46,540 nucleotides of DNA, from contig NZ_SPVF01000225.1 of the NCBI RefSeq assembly GCF_004614185.1, positions 1-46,540 on the forward strand, read 5' to 3'. Made by a program: the position numbers and the translations under genes. This DNA is from Zemynaea arenosa. Lineage in GTDB: Bacteria; Pseudomonadota; Gammaproteobacteria; Burkholderiales; Burkholderiaceae_D. Numbering within the stretch: the first letter of the stretch is position 1; each line of letters begins with the position of its first letter. The notes under the pieces are model-generated. The model ran no database searches, was not told where the DNA came from, and saw only the letters and a program-made list of their open reading frames with translations. This document shows, one piece after another, positions 25,612 to 33,977 of the stretch.

Positions 25612-25753
25612 GCGCCTGGCCCCCTTCCGTGGTGCCAGTGCGTCGCGCCGCCACCACTCGGTGTGACTACGCATTGCCAGTTAGCATCATCCCGGTTATG
25701 CTTGCCGAATGGCTATTAAAATTGCCTAAGGTTAAGATATTCGGGATTGTTTG

Positions 25754-26533
25754 ATGTCGAAGAATAAACAACACAGCTTCAGTTTCGAAGGCAAGGTGGT
25801 CCTGGTGACCGGCGGTGCGGGCGGGATCGGCCGCGCCACGGCGCTCGCGTTCGGTGCCGCCGGCGCCACGGTCGTGATTGCCGACACCTTCGTGGACGGC
25901 GGCCACCACACGGCCGGGATGATTGTCGAGCAGGGCGGCAAGGCCCTGTTCGTGCGCTGCGACGTGAGCCAGGCCCGCGATGTGGAAGCGCTGGTCGACA
26001 AGGTGGTCGCCACCTACGGCCGGCTCGACTGCGCGGTCAACAATGCCGGGATCGAAGAGGAACACCTGCCCCTCGCCGATACGGACGAGGCGGCCTTTGA
26101 CCGCGTCATGGCCGTCAACGTCAAGGGCGTGTGGCTGTGCCTGAAACACCAGCTGCGCCAGATGCAGCGCCAGGGCGGCGGGTCGATCGTGAACATGGCG
26201 TCCGTCGCCGGGCTGGGCGGAGCGCCGACCCAGGCGGTCTACGCCGCGAGCAAGCACGCGGTGGTCGGCCTGACCAAGACCGCGGCGGCCGAGTACGCCA
26301 AGCTGGGGATCCGCGTGAACAGCGTGTGCCCCGGCGTGGTCAACACCGCGCTGCTGGCGCGGGCGCTGGACCGCGAGCCCGAGCGGGCCGCCAAGGTGGC
26401 GCGCATCCATCCGCTGGGGCGAGTGGCGGAGGTGTCCGAAGTGGCCAACGCGATCCTGTGGCTGAGCTCGGACCAGGCGTCCTTCGTGACCGGCCACCAG
26501 CTGGCCGTGGATGGTGGCCTGACCGCCATCTGA
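25754..26533 (+). CDS. Short-chain dehydrogenase/reductase (classical SDR)
   Basis: 259 residues. Cofactor motif TGGAGGIG (19-26), NNAG region (VNNAGIEEE), catalytic Ser150, and YxxxK at Tyr163/Lys167, with the typical 13-residue Ser-Tyr gap. An acidic residue after the second strand (VVIADTF) suggests NAD preference. Substrate unknown; related to the glucose/3-oxoacyl dehydrogenase group. The ATG at 25754 is preferred over a TTG three bases earlier. It converges on the GntR gene. An 8-bp inverted repeat (26572-26579 with 26611-26618) lies between them. Confidence 0.88.
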   Translation: MSKNKQHSFSFEGKVVLVTGGAGGIGRATALAFGAAGATVVIADTFVDGGHHTAGMIVEQGGKALFVRCDVSQARDVEALVDKVVATYGRLDCAVNNAGIEEEHLPLADTDEAAFDRVMAVNVKGVWLCLKHQLRQMQRQGGGSIVNMASVAGLGGAPTQAVYAASKHAVVGLTKTAAAEYAKLGIRVNSVCPGVVNTALLARALDREPERAAKVARIHPLGRVAEVSEVANAILWLSSDQASFVTGHQLAVDGGLTAI

Positions 26534-26643
26534 CCTTGTCGTCAAGCTTGTCCGGCTGAATGCCCGACCGGGCCGGTGGCAGGGTTTGGCGCAGCCGCAA
26601 CTGCACGGGCCCACCGGCGCGCACGCCGTCAGGCGGGCTCAGG

Positions 26644-27384
26644 TCAGGCGGTGCTCAGCTCAGCGACGAAGTCGTAGAGATCGCCGCGGAAGTAGGAGCG
26701 GCAGAACTCCACCGCGCGTCCGTCCTTCAAAAAGCCCAGACGTTCCACGCACAAGCCGGCATCGCCCGGCTTCGCCTGCAGCAGCTGCGCCTGCTCGGCA
26801 TTGAGCACCAGTGCCGACAGCCGCTGCAACGCCCGCACCGGCCGGTGGCCGGTCGCTTCCAGCGCCTCGTACATCGAATTGCCCACCGCTTCCAGCGAGG
26901 GGAGGCAGGCCGCCACGATGGTCGCGTACTCCAGGCACATCGGAATCTCGTCGGCAAACCGGATCCGGTTGAAGCGGTACACCGGCGCGCCCGGCGACAG
27001 CCGCAGGCGCAGCGCCTCCTCCGGCGTGACCGTGCCTTCCGAACGCTTCAGCCAGTTGCTGCGCGGGTGCCGCCCGCGGGCCCGCATGTCCTCGGAAAAG
27101 GAGGTCAGCTTGGCGAAATTCTTCTCGACCCGGTTGTTGATGAAGTTGCCCGAGCCCGGCCGCCGCACCAGCAGCCCTTCCTCCACCAGCCCATCGATGG
27201 CCTTGCGCACCGTGATGCGCGAGATCGCCAGTTCCTGCGCCAGCACCCGCTCGGCGGGCAGGGCCTCGTCCGGCCCGAACAGGCGGCGGTCGATGGCCTC
27301 GCGCAGGGCGCGCTGCAGCTGCTGATAGAGCGGCTGGCTGCTGGTGACAGCCAGGCCCTGCATGATTTCTGCCAGATTGGACAT
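26644..27384 (-). CDS. GntR/HutC-family (UTRA) transcriptional regulator, probable amino-sugar regulator
   Basis: 246 residues. An N-terminal winged helix (about 17-83; LYQQLQRALREAIDRRLFGPDEALPAERVLAQELAISRITVRKAIDGLVEEGLLVRRPGSGNFI) is followed by a UTRA ligand domain (about 90-240) starting LTSFSEDMRARGR. This is the HutC subgroup that includes NagR, NagQ and DasR, which respond to amino-sugar phosphates. It is divergent from the TonB-dependent receptor and paralogous to the regulator at 45.6-46.4 kb. It probably represses the receptor-halogenase-chitinase genes and itself. The ATG at 27384 lacks a clear ribosome site, but the upstream extension does not look like protein. Confidence 0.85.
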   Translation of the reverse strand: MSNLAEIMQGLAVTSSQPLYQQLQRALREAIDRRLFGPDEALPAERVLAQELAISRITVRKAIDGLVEEGLLVRRPGSGNFINNRVEKNFAKLTSFSEDMRARGRHPRSNWLKRSEGTVTPEEALRLRLSPGAPVYRFNRIRFADEIPMCLEYATIVAACLPSLEAVGNSMYEALEATGHRPVRALQRLSALVLNAEQAQLLQAKPGDAGLCVERLGFLKDGRAVEFCRSYFRGDLYDFVAELSTA

Positions 27385-27687
27385 GGGTGGGGGCTCGTGG
27401 TTGTCTCGTAAAAGCAAATGAAGAGCTGTGACCTCGGATAATACCAAAAAAAGACCACTGAACCACATCCGCCCTTTGCGGCGGCGCAAACGGTCGCCTT
27501 CAGACCATACCACTTCGTTAAACCGGCGAACCGGTATGCATAAAGCAAGCTTGGATACAAAAAAATTATCGAAATTGGTAGTGTTCTGGTATTAAACGGT
27601 TGTATATTGGCGTTGAATTGGTTTTGAACGTTGTGGTACCAAAAAAAGTCCGACACACGGCTGTCCAGCCAACACCAAGGGGGAAAT
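27385..27687. promoter_or_regulatory. Divergent control region between the GntR and TonB receptor genes
   Basis: 303 nt, notably AT-rich for this genome. TGGTA/TACCA half-sites recur: ATACCA at 27441-27446 and 27507-27512, TTGGTA at 27575-27580, TGGTAT at 27587-27592, and the palindrome TGGTACCA at 27634-27641. TAATACCA (27439-27446) is the inverse of TGGTATTA (27587-27594). TACCAAAAAAAG occurs twice (27442-27453 and 27637-27648). An inverted repeat ACCGG-CGAA-CCGGT lies near 27522-27535. HutC-type regulators use TGGT...ACCA half-sites, so this is a likely operator array. No confident -35/-10 pair was found. Confidence 0.5.
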
Positions 27688-30426
27688 ATGAAGCGCAGCT
27701 CTTCAGCTCACGCAGTACCAGCAGTAGCACCTGTCAAACTCAAGCCCATCGCGGCCGCAGTCGGCATGGCCCTGTTCGCCGCCGCTCTGCCCGCAACCGC
27801 CCAGCAGACCGGTACGGCACCAGACCAGACCGAGACTGTGGTGGTGACTGGTATTCGCGCGTCGCTGCAGCAATCGATCAACCAGAAGCGCAACTCGGAC
27901 AGCCTGGTCGAGGTCATCACCGCCGAAGACGTGGGCAAGATGCCGGACAAGAACGTCGCTGACTCGCTCCAGCGCCTGCCGGGCGTGTTCACCGCAGCCG
28001 CCGGCGGCGGCGAAGGTTCGTTTGGCGAGAACGACCGCGTGGCCCTGCGCGGCACCCCGTTCGGCCTCACCCTGACCACCCTGAACGGCCACTCGGTCTC
28101 CAGCGGCGACTGGTTCGCCGACAACATCATCGGCGGCGGCCGCTCGGTGAGCTTCTCGCTGTTCCCGTCCGAACTGATCGGCCGCGTCACCGTCCACAAA
28201 GGCTCGCAGGCCGACCTGCTGGAAGGCGGCGCCGAAGGCGTGATCGACATCGACACCCGCAAGCCACTCGACTTCAAGAAGTCCTTTAACGCCCAGGTCA
28301 GCCTCGGCGCCGTGCACTCGTCCAACGCCGACAAGAACGACCCGCAGGTCAACGGCCTGATCGCCTGGAAGAACCCGGAAAACACCCTCGGCGTCCTGGT
28401 GCAGGGCTTCCACGAAAAGCGCACCCTGTCGCGCGTGGGCCAGGAAAACCAGATCTGGTACGACCGCGTCGAAGCCGGTTCGCCGATCGGCAAGGCGATC
28501 CCCGGTTCCGTGGGCGCCGTCGCCAACTATCTTGGTGGTACGGCCTGGTTCGAACAGGAGCGCACCCGGAACGGCGGCCTGATCGATGTCCAGTTCAAGC
28601 CGAACCGCGACCTGTCGGTCGACCTGACCGCGTTCCACTCGCACCTCGACGCCCCGAACATCAACCACAACTTCATGCAGTCGCTGGGCCGCTTCCTGGG
28701 CCCGTCGTGGGCGACCGGCGCCTACCCGACCGGTAATGTGACCGGTACGGTGACCGGGAATGCCGTCACCCAGCTTAACGCGCCGGGCAATGCCTGCGGC
28801 ACCGATTGCTTCCAGATGTCCAGCGCCGTGCAGGAAGAATTCAGCCGCCCGGTGGCCGAGAGCCAGTCCGAGTTCGTCAACCTGGACGTGAAATGGCGCG
28901 CCAACGACCGCCTGACCCTGAGCACCAAGCTGGGCACCACCAAAGGCCTGGGTAACACCGTGTCCGGCGCGCTGGGCGTGTGGATGCCTTGGACCGGTGG
29001 CAGCTACACCATCAATGGCCCGGACAGCGCGGTGATCTACAACACCCCCGGTGCCGACAAGTTCTCGATCGGCGGCGGTCCCGGTGGTTCGGGCGGCGTG
29101 CCGTACACCTACGGCTCGCACGTCACCGCCAACGACAAGGAAACCTACGGCCAGATCGACGGCACCCTGTCCACCGAGTGGGGCGCGGTCCACTCGCTGC
29201 AATTCGGCGCACGCGTCGCCTCGCACAAGCGTGACCTGTCCTCGATCGGCATCGTCGCCAATCCGGGCCTGGACGTCGTCGCCAACCTGCCGATGGGTGG
29301 CCTGACCGCCTTCCCGGACCGCTTCGGCGACCTGGGTGCCAACGGCGCCGGCTACTGGACCTTCTCGCGGGAGGCCGTCAACGGCTGGCTGACCAAGTAC
29401 GCCAAGTACGAGGGTGAGCTCAAGCAGAACGAATTCAACATCAAGGAACCGACCCAGTCGGCCTACGTGATGGCGAACTTCCAGGGGGAGAACTTCTCGG
29501 GTAACGCCGGCGTGCGCGTGGTGCACACCACCGAGGAAGTGCAGCGCTTCGAGATCGGCCCGTCGGGTGGCTTCGAGCCGCGCACCTACAAGAGCTCCTA
29601 CATGGACTTCCTGCCGAGCGCGAACTTCCGCCTCGACGTGACCAAGGACCTGGTCGCCCGCTTCGGCACCAGCCGCACGATGGCCCGTCCGGAGCTGGGC
29701 ATGATGGCCGGCGTCGACCTGCGTGACGTGCAGGGTACCGGTAACGTCGGTAACCCGAACCTGCGCCCGATCCGCGCCAACAACTTCGACATCGGCATGG
29801 AGTGGTACTTCGCGCCGAAGTCGATGGTGTCCCTGGGCGGCTTCTACTCGGCGCTCGACGGCTACGTCACCTACGGTTCCAGCACCGCGACCTTCTACAA
29901 CCAGCTGCAGAAGCAGAATACGGTGTACCAGGTCAGCACCCCGGTCAACACGACCGCGGAAGTGAAGGGCCTCGAGTTCTCGTACATCCAGGCCTTCAAC
30001 AACGGCTTCGGCGTGAACGCGAACTACACCTACACGCTGGGTGAAGAGACCGGCCACGCTCCGGGTTCGCCGTGCGGTAACGTGACCACGCCGGATTGCA
30101 CGCTGATCGGCACCTCGAAGAACGCCTACAACATCGGCGCCTTCTTCGAACAGGACAAGCTGTCGGCGCGCATCACCTGGAACTGGCGTTCGGGCTTCCT
30201 GAACGGCACCAGCCGTAACAGCGCCGCCTTCCAGTCGTCGATCGGCACGCTGTCCGCGTCGATCGCCTACCAGCTGACCGAAAACTTCAGCATCAACCTG
30301 GATGGCAAGGACCTGAACAACCCGACCGTCAAGTCGGTGATCCACACCGCAGGCGTGATGGATCTTCCAGGTTCGCTGTACAAGAACGGCCGTCAGATCT
30401 ACCTGTCGCTGCAAGCCAAGTTCTAA
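27688..30426 (+). CDS. TonB-dependent outer-membrane receptor, probable chito-oligosaccharide/GlcNAc uptake
   Basis: 912 residues. Signal peptide MKRSSSAHAVPAVAPVKLKPIAAAVGMALFAAALPATAQ; no TonB-box test was possible beyond ETVVVTG near residue 50. The plug domain carries SINQKRNSDSLVEVITAEDVGKMPDKNVADSLQRLPGV and RVALRGTPFGLTLTTLNGH, signatures of the Xanthomonas-Caulobacter receptor subfamily used for sugars. The C-terminus ends in aromatic QIYLSLQAKF as outer-membrane barrels do. The substrate is inferred from the neighbouring GH18 chitinase and HutC regulator. AAGGGGGAA precedes the ATG. A strong terminator follows. Confidence 0.9.
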   Translation: MKRSSSAHAVPAVAPVKLKPIAAAVGMALFAAALPATAQQTGTAPDQTETVVVTGIRASLQQSINQKRNSDSLVEVITAEDVGKMPDKNVADSLQRLPGVFTAAAGGGEGSFGENDRVALRGTPFGLTLTTLNGHSVSSGDWFADNIIGGGRSVSFSLFPSELIGRVTVHKGSQADLLEGGAEGVIDIDTRKPLDFKKSFNAQVSLGAVHSSNADKNDPQVNGLIAWKNPENTLGVLVQGFHEKRTLSRVGQENQIWYDRVEAGSPIGKAIPGSVGAVANYLGGTAWFEQERTRNGGLIDVQFKPNRDLSVDLTAFHSHLDAPNINHNFMQSLGRFLGPSWATGAYPTGNVTGTVTGNAVTQLNAPGNACGTDCFQMSSAVQEEFSRPVAESQSEFVNLDVKWRANDRLTLSTKLGTTKGLGNTVSGALGVWMPWTGGSYTINGPDSAVIYNTPGADKFSIGGGPGGSGGVPYTYGSHVTANDKETYGQIDGTLSTEWGAVHSLQFGARVASHKRDLSSIGIVANPGLDVVANLPMGGLTAFPDRFGDLGANGAGYWTFSREAVNGWLTKYAKYEGELKQNEFNIKEPTQSAYVMANFQGENFSGNAGVRVVHTTEEVQRFEIGPSGGFEPRTYKSSYMDFLPSANFRLDVTKDLVARFGTSRTMARPELGMMAGVDLRDVQGTGNVGNPNLRPIRANNFDIGMEWYFAPKSMVSLGGFYSALDGYVTYGSSTATFYNQLQKQNTVYQVSTPVNTTAEVKGLEFSYIQAFNNGFGVNANYTYTLGEETGHAPGSPCGNVTTPDCTLIGTSKNAYNIGAFFEQDKLSARITWNWRSGFLNGTSRNSAAFQSSIGTLSASIAYQLTENFSINLDGKDLNNPTVKSVIHTAGVMDLPGSLYKNGRQIYLSLQAKF

Positions 30427-30440
30427 GTCTGTGTGTTGTG

Positions 30441-30478
30441 CCGGCGGTGCCCACCTGGTGGGTGCTGCCGGTTTTTTT
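30441..30478 (+). terminator. Strong intrinsic terminator between receptor and halogenase genes
   Basis: A 14-pair stem (30441-30454 with 30458-30471, three wobbles) around the loop CTG, followed by seven T. The halogenase ribosome site lies about 37 nt further on. It probably lowers rather than abolishes downstream expression, since no separate promoter is evident. Confidence 0.85.
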
Positions 30479-30525
30479 CGAGCTTCTTCGGCGGGGCGCG
30501 CGCCTCGCCGGTCCTGGAGGGACCC

Positions 30526-32046
30526 ATGTCGCCCAGCGCACTACCGAAACGGATCCTGATTGTCGGCGGCGGCTCGGCCGGCTGGATGACGGCCCTCATG
30601 TATGGCGATGCCCTGATCAAGAAGGGCGTCGAGATCACCGTGGTGGAATCGCCCAACGTGGGCACCATCGGCGTCGGCGAGGGATCCACGGCCCTGCTCA
30701 AGCGCTACTTCGACGAACTGGGCATCGTGGAAAGCGAGTGGATGCCCGAGTGCCATGCGACCTACAAGGCCGGCATCTCCTTTCCCAACTGGTCGACCCG
30801 GCCCGGATACGAGAGCTACATGCATCCGTTCTGGAGCATGCTCGATCATGTGACCCTGCCGGCTTATATTCAAAACGTCCATGCGCGCCAGCGCGGCGTG
30901 GACATCGACGCCAATCCGGACCGCTACTTCATCGCCAGCAAACTGGCGCGCCAGGGTTTGGCGCCGCTGCCGCCGGAGTCGTTTCCCTTCCATCCGGGCT
31001 ACGGCTACCACTTCGATGCCGGCCTGCTGGGCAAGTACCTGCAGAAGAAGGCCATGGCCTGCGGCGTGCGGCACAAGAGCTGCCACGTCACCGAGGCCAA
31101 TCTCGATGTGGCGGGCCGCGTGGCCAGTATCTCCACCATGGAAGGCGAGACGCTGGAGGCGGACTTCTTCATCGACTGCTCCGGTTTCTCGGCACTGTTG
31201 ATCGAGAAGGCGCTCAAGACGCCGTTCGTGAGCTACGCCGATGTGCTGTTCAACGATTCCGCAGTCGCGCTGCCCACGCCGATCGGCGAGACCATTCCGA
31301 CGGTGACGGTTTCCGCCGCACTGTCGCACGGGTGGGGGTGGAAAATTCCGCTGACCGACCGCTTCGGCAATGGCTACGTCTACAGCTCCTCCTTCATCAG
31401 CAGCGACGCGGCCGAACGCGAACTGCGCGAGCATGCGGGCGTGGGCGACGCCGACGTGCAGGCGCGCCACCTCAAGATGAAGCTGGGCCGCGTGGCCCAG
31501 CACTGGAACCGCAATGTGCTGGCGGTGGGCCTCTCGCAAGGGTTCCTCGAACCGCTGGAGGCCACCGCGCTGTATCTCACGCAGACCACGGCGGGGCTGT
31601 TCCTCGTCTATCTGGAAAAAGGTGAGCTGGGCGAGCAGGCGCAGGCCGCATACAACCGCGAGGTCAATGGCTACTTCGACGGCCACCGCGACTACATCGT
31701 GGCGCACTACAAGACCAACACGCGCACCGACACCGACTACTGGCGCGCGAACGCCATGGGGCTCGACAAGATTTCGGATTCGCTCAAGCGGATCTTCCAG
31801 ACCTGGATCGAGGGCAAGGACCTGGGCGCCGAGATCCGCCACCAGGGCATCGAACATTACTATCCTGTCGGGTCCTGGTACGCGCTGCTGGCCGGCATGG
31901 GCACCTTCCCGCAGCTGGGCGCGGATGCACGCCAGCCCGCCGAATCGCTGGCGCAGATCGACGATTTCACGCGCCGCTGCGTGCTCAATTTCCGCGACCA
32001 CCGGACCGTGCTCAATGAGCAGGTCCGGATGAGGGAGGCTGCGTGA
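30526..32046 (+). CDS. Flavin-dependent (tryptophan-type) halogenase
   Basis: 506 residues. The FAD motif GGGSAGW (14-20), the lysine that forms the haloamine (K81 in KAGISFPNW) and the halogenase signature WxWxIP (270-275) are all intact, so the enzyme is expected to be active. The family oxidises halide through FADH2 and O2 to halogenate electron-rich aromatics, commonly indoles. Homologues next to TonB receptors are known in Xanthomonas, Caulobacter and Brevundimonas, with physiological substrates unresolved. GGAGGGA precedes the ATG. There is no natural-product gene cluster here. The stop overlaps the GH18 start by 4 nt. Confidence 0.9.
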   Translation: MSPSALPKRILIVGGGSAGWMTALMYGDALIKKGVEITVVESPNVGTIGVGEGSTALLKRYFDELGIVESEWMPECHATYKAGISFPNWSTRPGYESYMHPFWSMLDHVTLPAYIQNVHARQRGVDIDANPDRYFIASKLARQGLAPLPPESFPFHPGYGYHFDAGLLGKYLQKKAMACGVRHKSCHVTEANLDVAGRVASISTMEGETLEADFFIDCSGFSALLIEKALKTPFVSYADVLFNDSAVALPTPIGETIPTVTVSAALSHGWGWKIPLTDRFGNGYVYSSSFISSDAAERELREHAGVGDADVQARHLKMKLGRVAQHWNRNVLAVGLSQGFLEPLEATALYLTQTTAGLFLVYLEKGELGEQAQAAYNREVNGYFDGHRDYIVAHYKTNTRTDTDYWRANAMGLDKISDSLKRIFQTWIEGKDLGAEIRHQGIEHYYPVGSWYALLAGMGTFPQLGADARQPAESLAQIDDFTRRCVLNFRDHRTVLNEQVRMREAA

Positions 32047-33032
32047 CGCGATTGTTTGGACGTGCGCTGGCGCTGCTGCTGTCCGTGGGTGCACTGTGGT
32101 CTGCGGGTGCCGCGCTGGCCACGCCGCGCTTCGTCTTCAGCCCCTACAAGCATCTGGCGCAGGGCCGCGGCGACGGCCACGTGATCCGCGATGCGGGCGG
32201 CGCGCCGTACGCGCAGCCCGGCCGACCCGCGCTGACCTGGGCCTTCGCCACCGGCGAATGCGGCAGCGAAGTGTGGGGCGAGGAGAGTGCGGACGACGTC
32301 GCGCGCGCCAACGTGGCCGCCTTCGATGCCGCGCGGGTGAACTACATCATCTCCACGGGCGGGCAGGGCGGCGTGTTCACCTGCACGAGCGATGCGGGCA
32401 TGGACCGCTTCATCACGCGCTACGCGTCGGCACATCTGATCGGCGTGGATTTCGACATCGAAGCCGGGCAATCGGCTGCGCAGATCGAAGGGCTGGTCCA
32501 GCGGGCGAAGAACGCCCGCGCCAAGTGGCCGACACTGCGCTTCTCGTTCACCGTCGCCACGTTCGCGGCGGCGGACGGCAGCCAGCGCAGCCTTAATCCC
32601 ACGGGGGAGATGATCATGGCCGCGATCCGCAAGGTCGGGCTGGACGACTACGTCCTGAATTTGATGGTGATGGATTACGGAGTGCCGGAGCCAAAGGCGT
32701 GCGTGGTCAAGGCCGGGCAGTGCGACATGGGCGCCTCCGCGCTGCAGGCCGTACGCAACGTCAGCGCGCGCTATGGTGTCCCGCTGGCGAACATCGAAGT
32801 CACGCCGATGATCGGCGTGAACGACACCGCGAACAACGACTTCACCGTGGCCGACGCGCGCGCCGTCGCCGCCATGGCGAAGTCCCTGAACCTGGCGGGT
32901 GTGCACTACTGGTCGCTGGACCGCGACCAGCCCTGTGCCCGACCCGCGAAAGGTGCAAGTCCGACCTGCAGCGGCCTGCTTGACGCCGCCGCCGGTGCGT
33001 ACTTGCGGGAGTTATCCCAAGCATCAAAGTGA
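32043..33032 (+). CDS. Exported GH18 chitinase-like glycosidase
   Basis: 329 residues starting at a GTG that overlaps the halogenase stop (GTGA). Signal peptide MTRLFGRALALLLSVGALWSAGAALA. The GH18 landmarks are the SxGG-type strand (IISTGGQGG) and the catalytic strand DFDIE, giving D136-x-D138-x-E140, where E140 is the acid/base. VMDYG and HYWSLDRD correspond to later barrel strands. No chitin-binding module is attached. It probably cuts chitin or chito-oligomers in the periplasm or outside, feeding the TonB receptor and the nag operon. A terminator follows. Confidence 0.85.
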   Translation: MTRLFGRALALLLSVGALWSAGAALATPRFVFSPYKHLAQGRGDGHVIRDAGGAPYAQPGRPALTWAFATGECGSEVWGEESADDVARANVAAFDAARVNYIISTGGQGGVFTCTSDAGMDRFITRYASAHLIGVDFDIEAGQSAAQIEGLVQRAKNARAKWPTLRFSFTVATFAAADGSQRSLNPTGEMIMAAIRKVGLDDYVLNLMVMDYGVPEPKACVVKAGQCDMGASALQAVRNVSARYGVPLANIEVTPMIGVNDTANNDFTVADARAVAAMAKSLNLAGVHYWSLDRDQPCARPAKGASPTCSGLLDAAAGAYLRELSQASK

Positions 33033-33059
33033 GTCTCTTGTTTGTGTGATCCCAGTTTC

Positions 33060-33087
33060 AGGCCGAGACCCCTCGGCCTGTTTTTTT
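33060..33087 (+). terminator. Intrinsic terminator after the GH18 gene
   Basis: AGGCCGAG (33060-33067), loop ACCC, CTCGGCCT (33072-33079), then G and seven T: eight perfect pairs. Confidence 0.88.
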
Positions 33088-33089
33088 GG

Positions 33090-33126
33090 GGGGACGTACC
33101 CCTCTCCCACACCGGGGTACGTCCCC
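33090..33126. repeat. REP unit upstream of the RAYT remnant
   Basis: GGGGACGTACCCC (33090-33102) and GGGGTACGTCCCC (33114-33126) are 13-bp perfect inverted arms around the 11-nt spacer TCTCCCACACC. A related unit, in inverted orientation, lies after the transposase at 33925-33961, and a third at the end of alaS. Confidence 0.85.
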
Positions 33127-33227
33127 GTTTCCGGGAAAGTTCCCCGCCCACGATTGATCCACGCATAAGGTGCCGAAGCCGCTCCGGCTAACGTTATCTC
33201 ATCATTCACTGTGACAGGGAGACGAAT

Positions 33228-33912
33228 ATGCCTCGCAGAGCTCGTGTGATCGTTCCCGGCTATCCCAACCACGTCGTCCATCGCGGCAATAATCGATGTG
33301 GCGTGTTTTGCGATAAGCATGACTATCTCGTGTACTTGGACTGGCTACGAAAGTACTCGGAAGAAGCCTTGTGCACCGTCCATGCTTATGTCTTGATGAG
33401 CAACCACGTCCACATTCTGGTATCGCCAGCCTTTGAGGACGGTCTGTTCCGGCTGATGAAGCCCCTTGCCCAGCGATACGCCCAGCACTTCAATACACGC
33501 TACAAAGCGCACCGGCTCCCTCTGGGAAGGCCGGTTTCATTCCTCGTTGATCCAGTCTGATGAATATCTCTTGAACTGCTATCGATATATCGAGCAGAAT
33601 CCGTTGCGGGCCGGGATGGTGCAAAGCCCTGGGCAGTATCTATGGTCGAGTTATCGGCACAACGCGCTGGGCGAAGATGACGATTTGATTACCGAGCATG
33701 CTTCTTATACGCAGCTGGGCACCTCAAAGATTGCGCGCTTGAACGCGTATCGCGACATGCTGGCAGAAAGTCTCGACGACGATTGGCTTGAGCGGATTCG
33801 AAAAGCGCACCCGGGCAATCGCGCCCTGGGCGACTCTCTTTTCTTGGCTCAGCTGAATGGCGGAATACCCAAAGCCGACCACAGCCCAGCATTATCTTTC
33901 GGATTGGTCTGA
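33228..33912 (+). pseudogene. REP-associated tyrosine transposase (RAYT), frameshifted
   Basis: Two overlapping frames together make one Y1-type transposase of about 227 residues. The first (from ATG 33228) has MPRRARVIVPGYPNHVVHRGNNR and the HUH metal motif in MSNHVHILV. The second has RTGSLWEGRFHSSLI and the catalytic tyrosine region CYRYIEQNPLRAGMV. The shift falls at AAA 33504-33506: removing one A joins TAC to AAG-CGC-ACC and restores the family sequence. HUH and tyrosine are thus separated, and the gene as written is inactive. The flanks carry inverted REP units, the known partners of RAYTs. A sequencing error or translational slippage in the short A run is possible. Confidence 0.88.
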
Positions 33913-33924
33913 CATCGAGAAGCC

Positions 33925-33961
33925 GGGGTACGTCCCCGGTGTGGGAGCGGGGTACGTCCCT
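33925..33961. repeat. REP unit downstream of the RAYT remnant
   Basis: GGGGTACGTCCCC (33925-33937), spacer GGTGTGGGAGC, GGGGTACGTCCCT (33949-33961). The spacer is the reverse complement of the upstream unit's spacer except for its last base, so the two units face each other around the transposase. Here both arms point the same way, unlike the upstream hairpin, as if one arm had been inverted. Confidence 0.8.
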
Positions 33962-33977
33962 GGCGCGGGGAGAAAAA

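Noticed and set aside
27703-30414. 903-codon open frame antisense to the TonB receptor
   Set aside because: A shadow frame; the plus strand encodes a standard receptor with signal peptide and C-terminal aromatic end.
30526-32046. Halogenase as part of a natural-product biosynthetic cluster
   Set aside because: No NRPS, PKS, tryptophan-modifying or tailoring genes are nearby; the neighbours are a sugar receptor and a chitinase.
33028-33227. Complete active insertion sequence around the transposase
   Set aside because: No terminal inverted repeats or target duplication of a DDE element; the protein is a HUH/Y1 RAYT and the palindromes are REP units.
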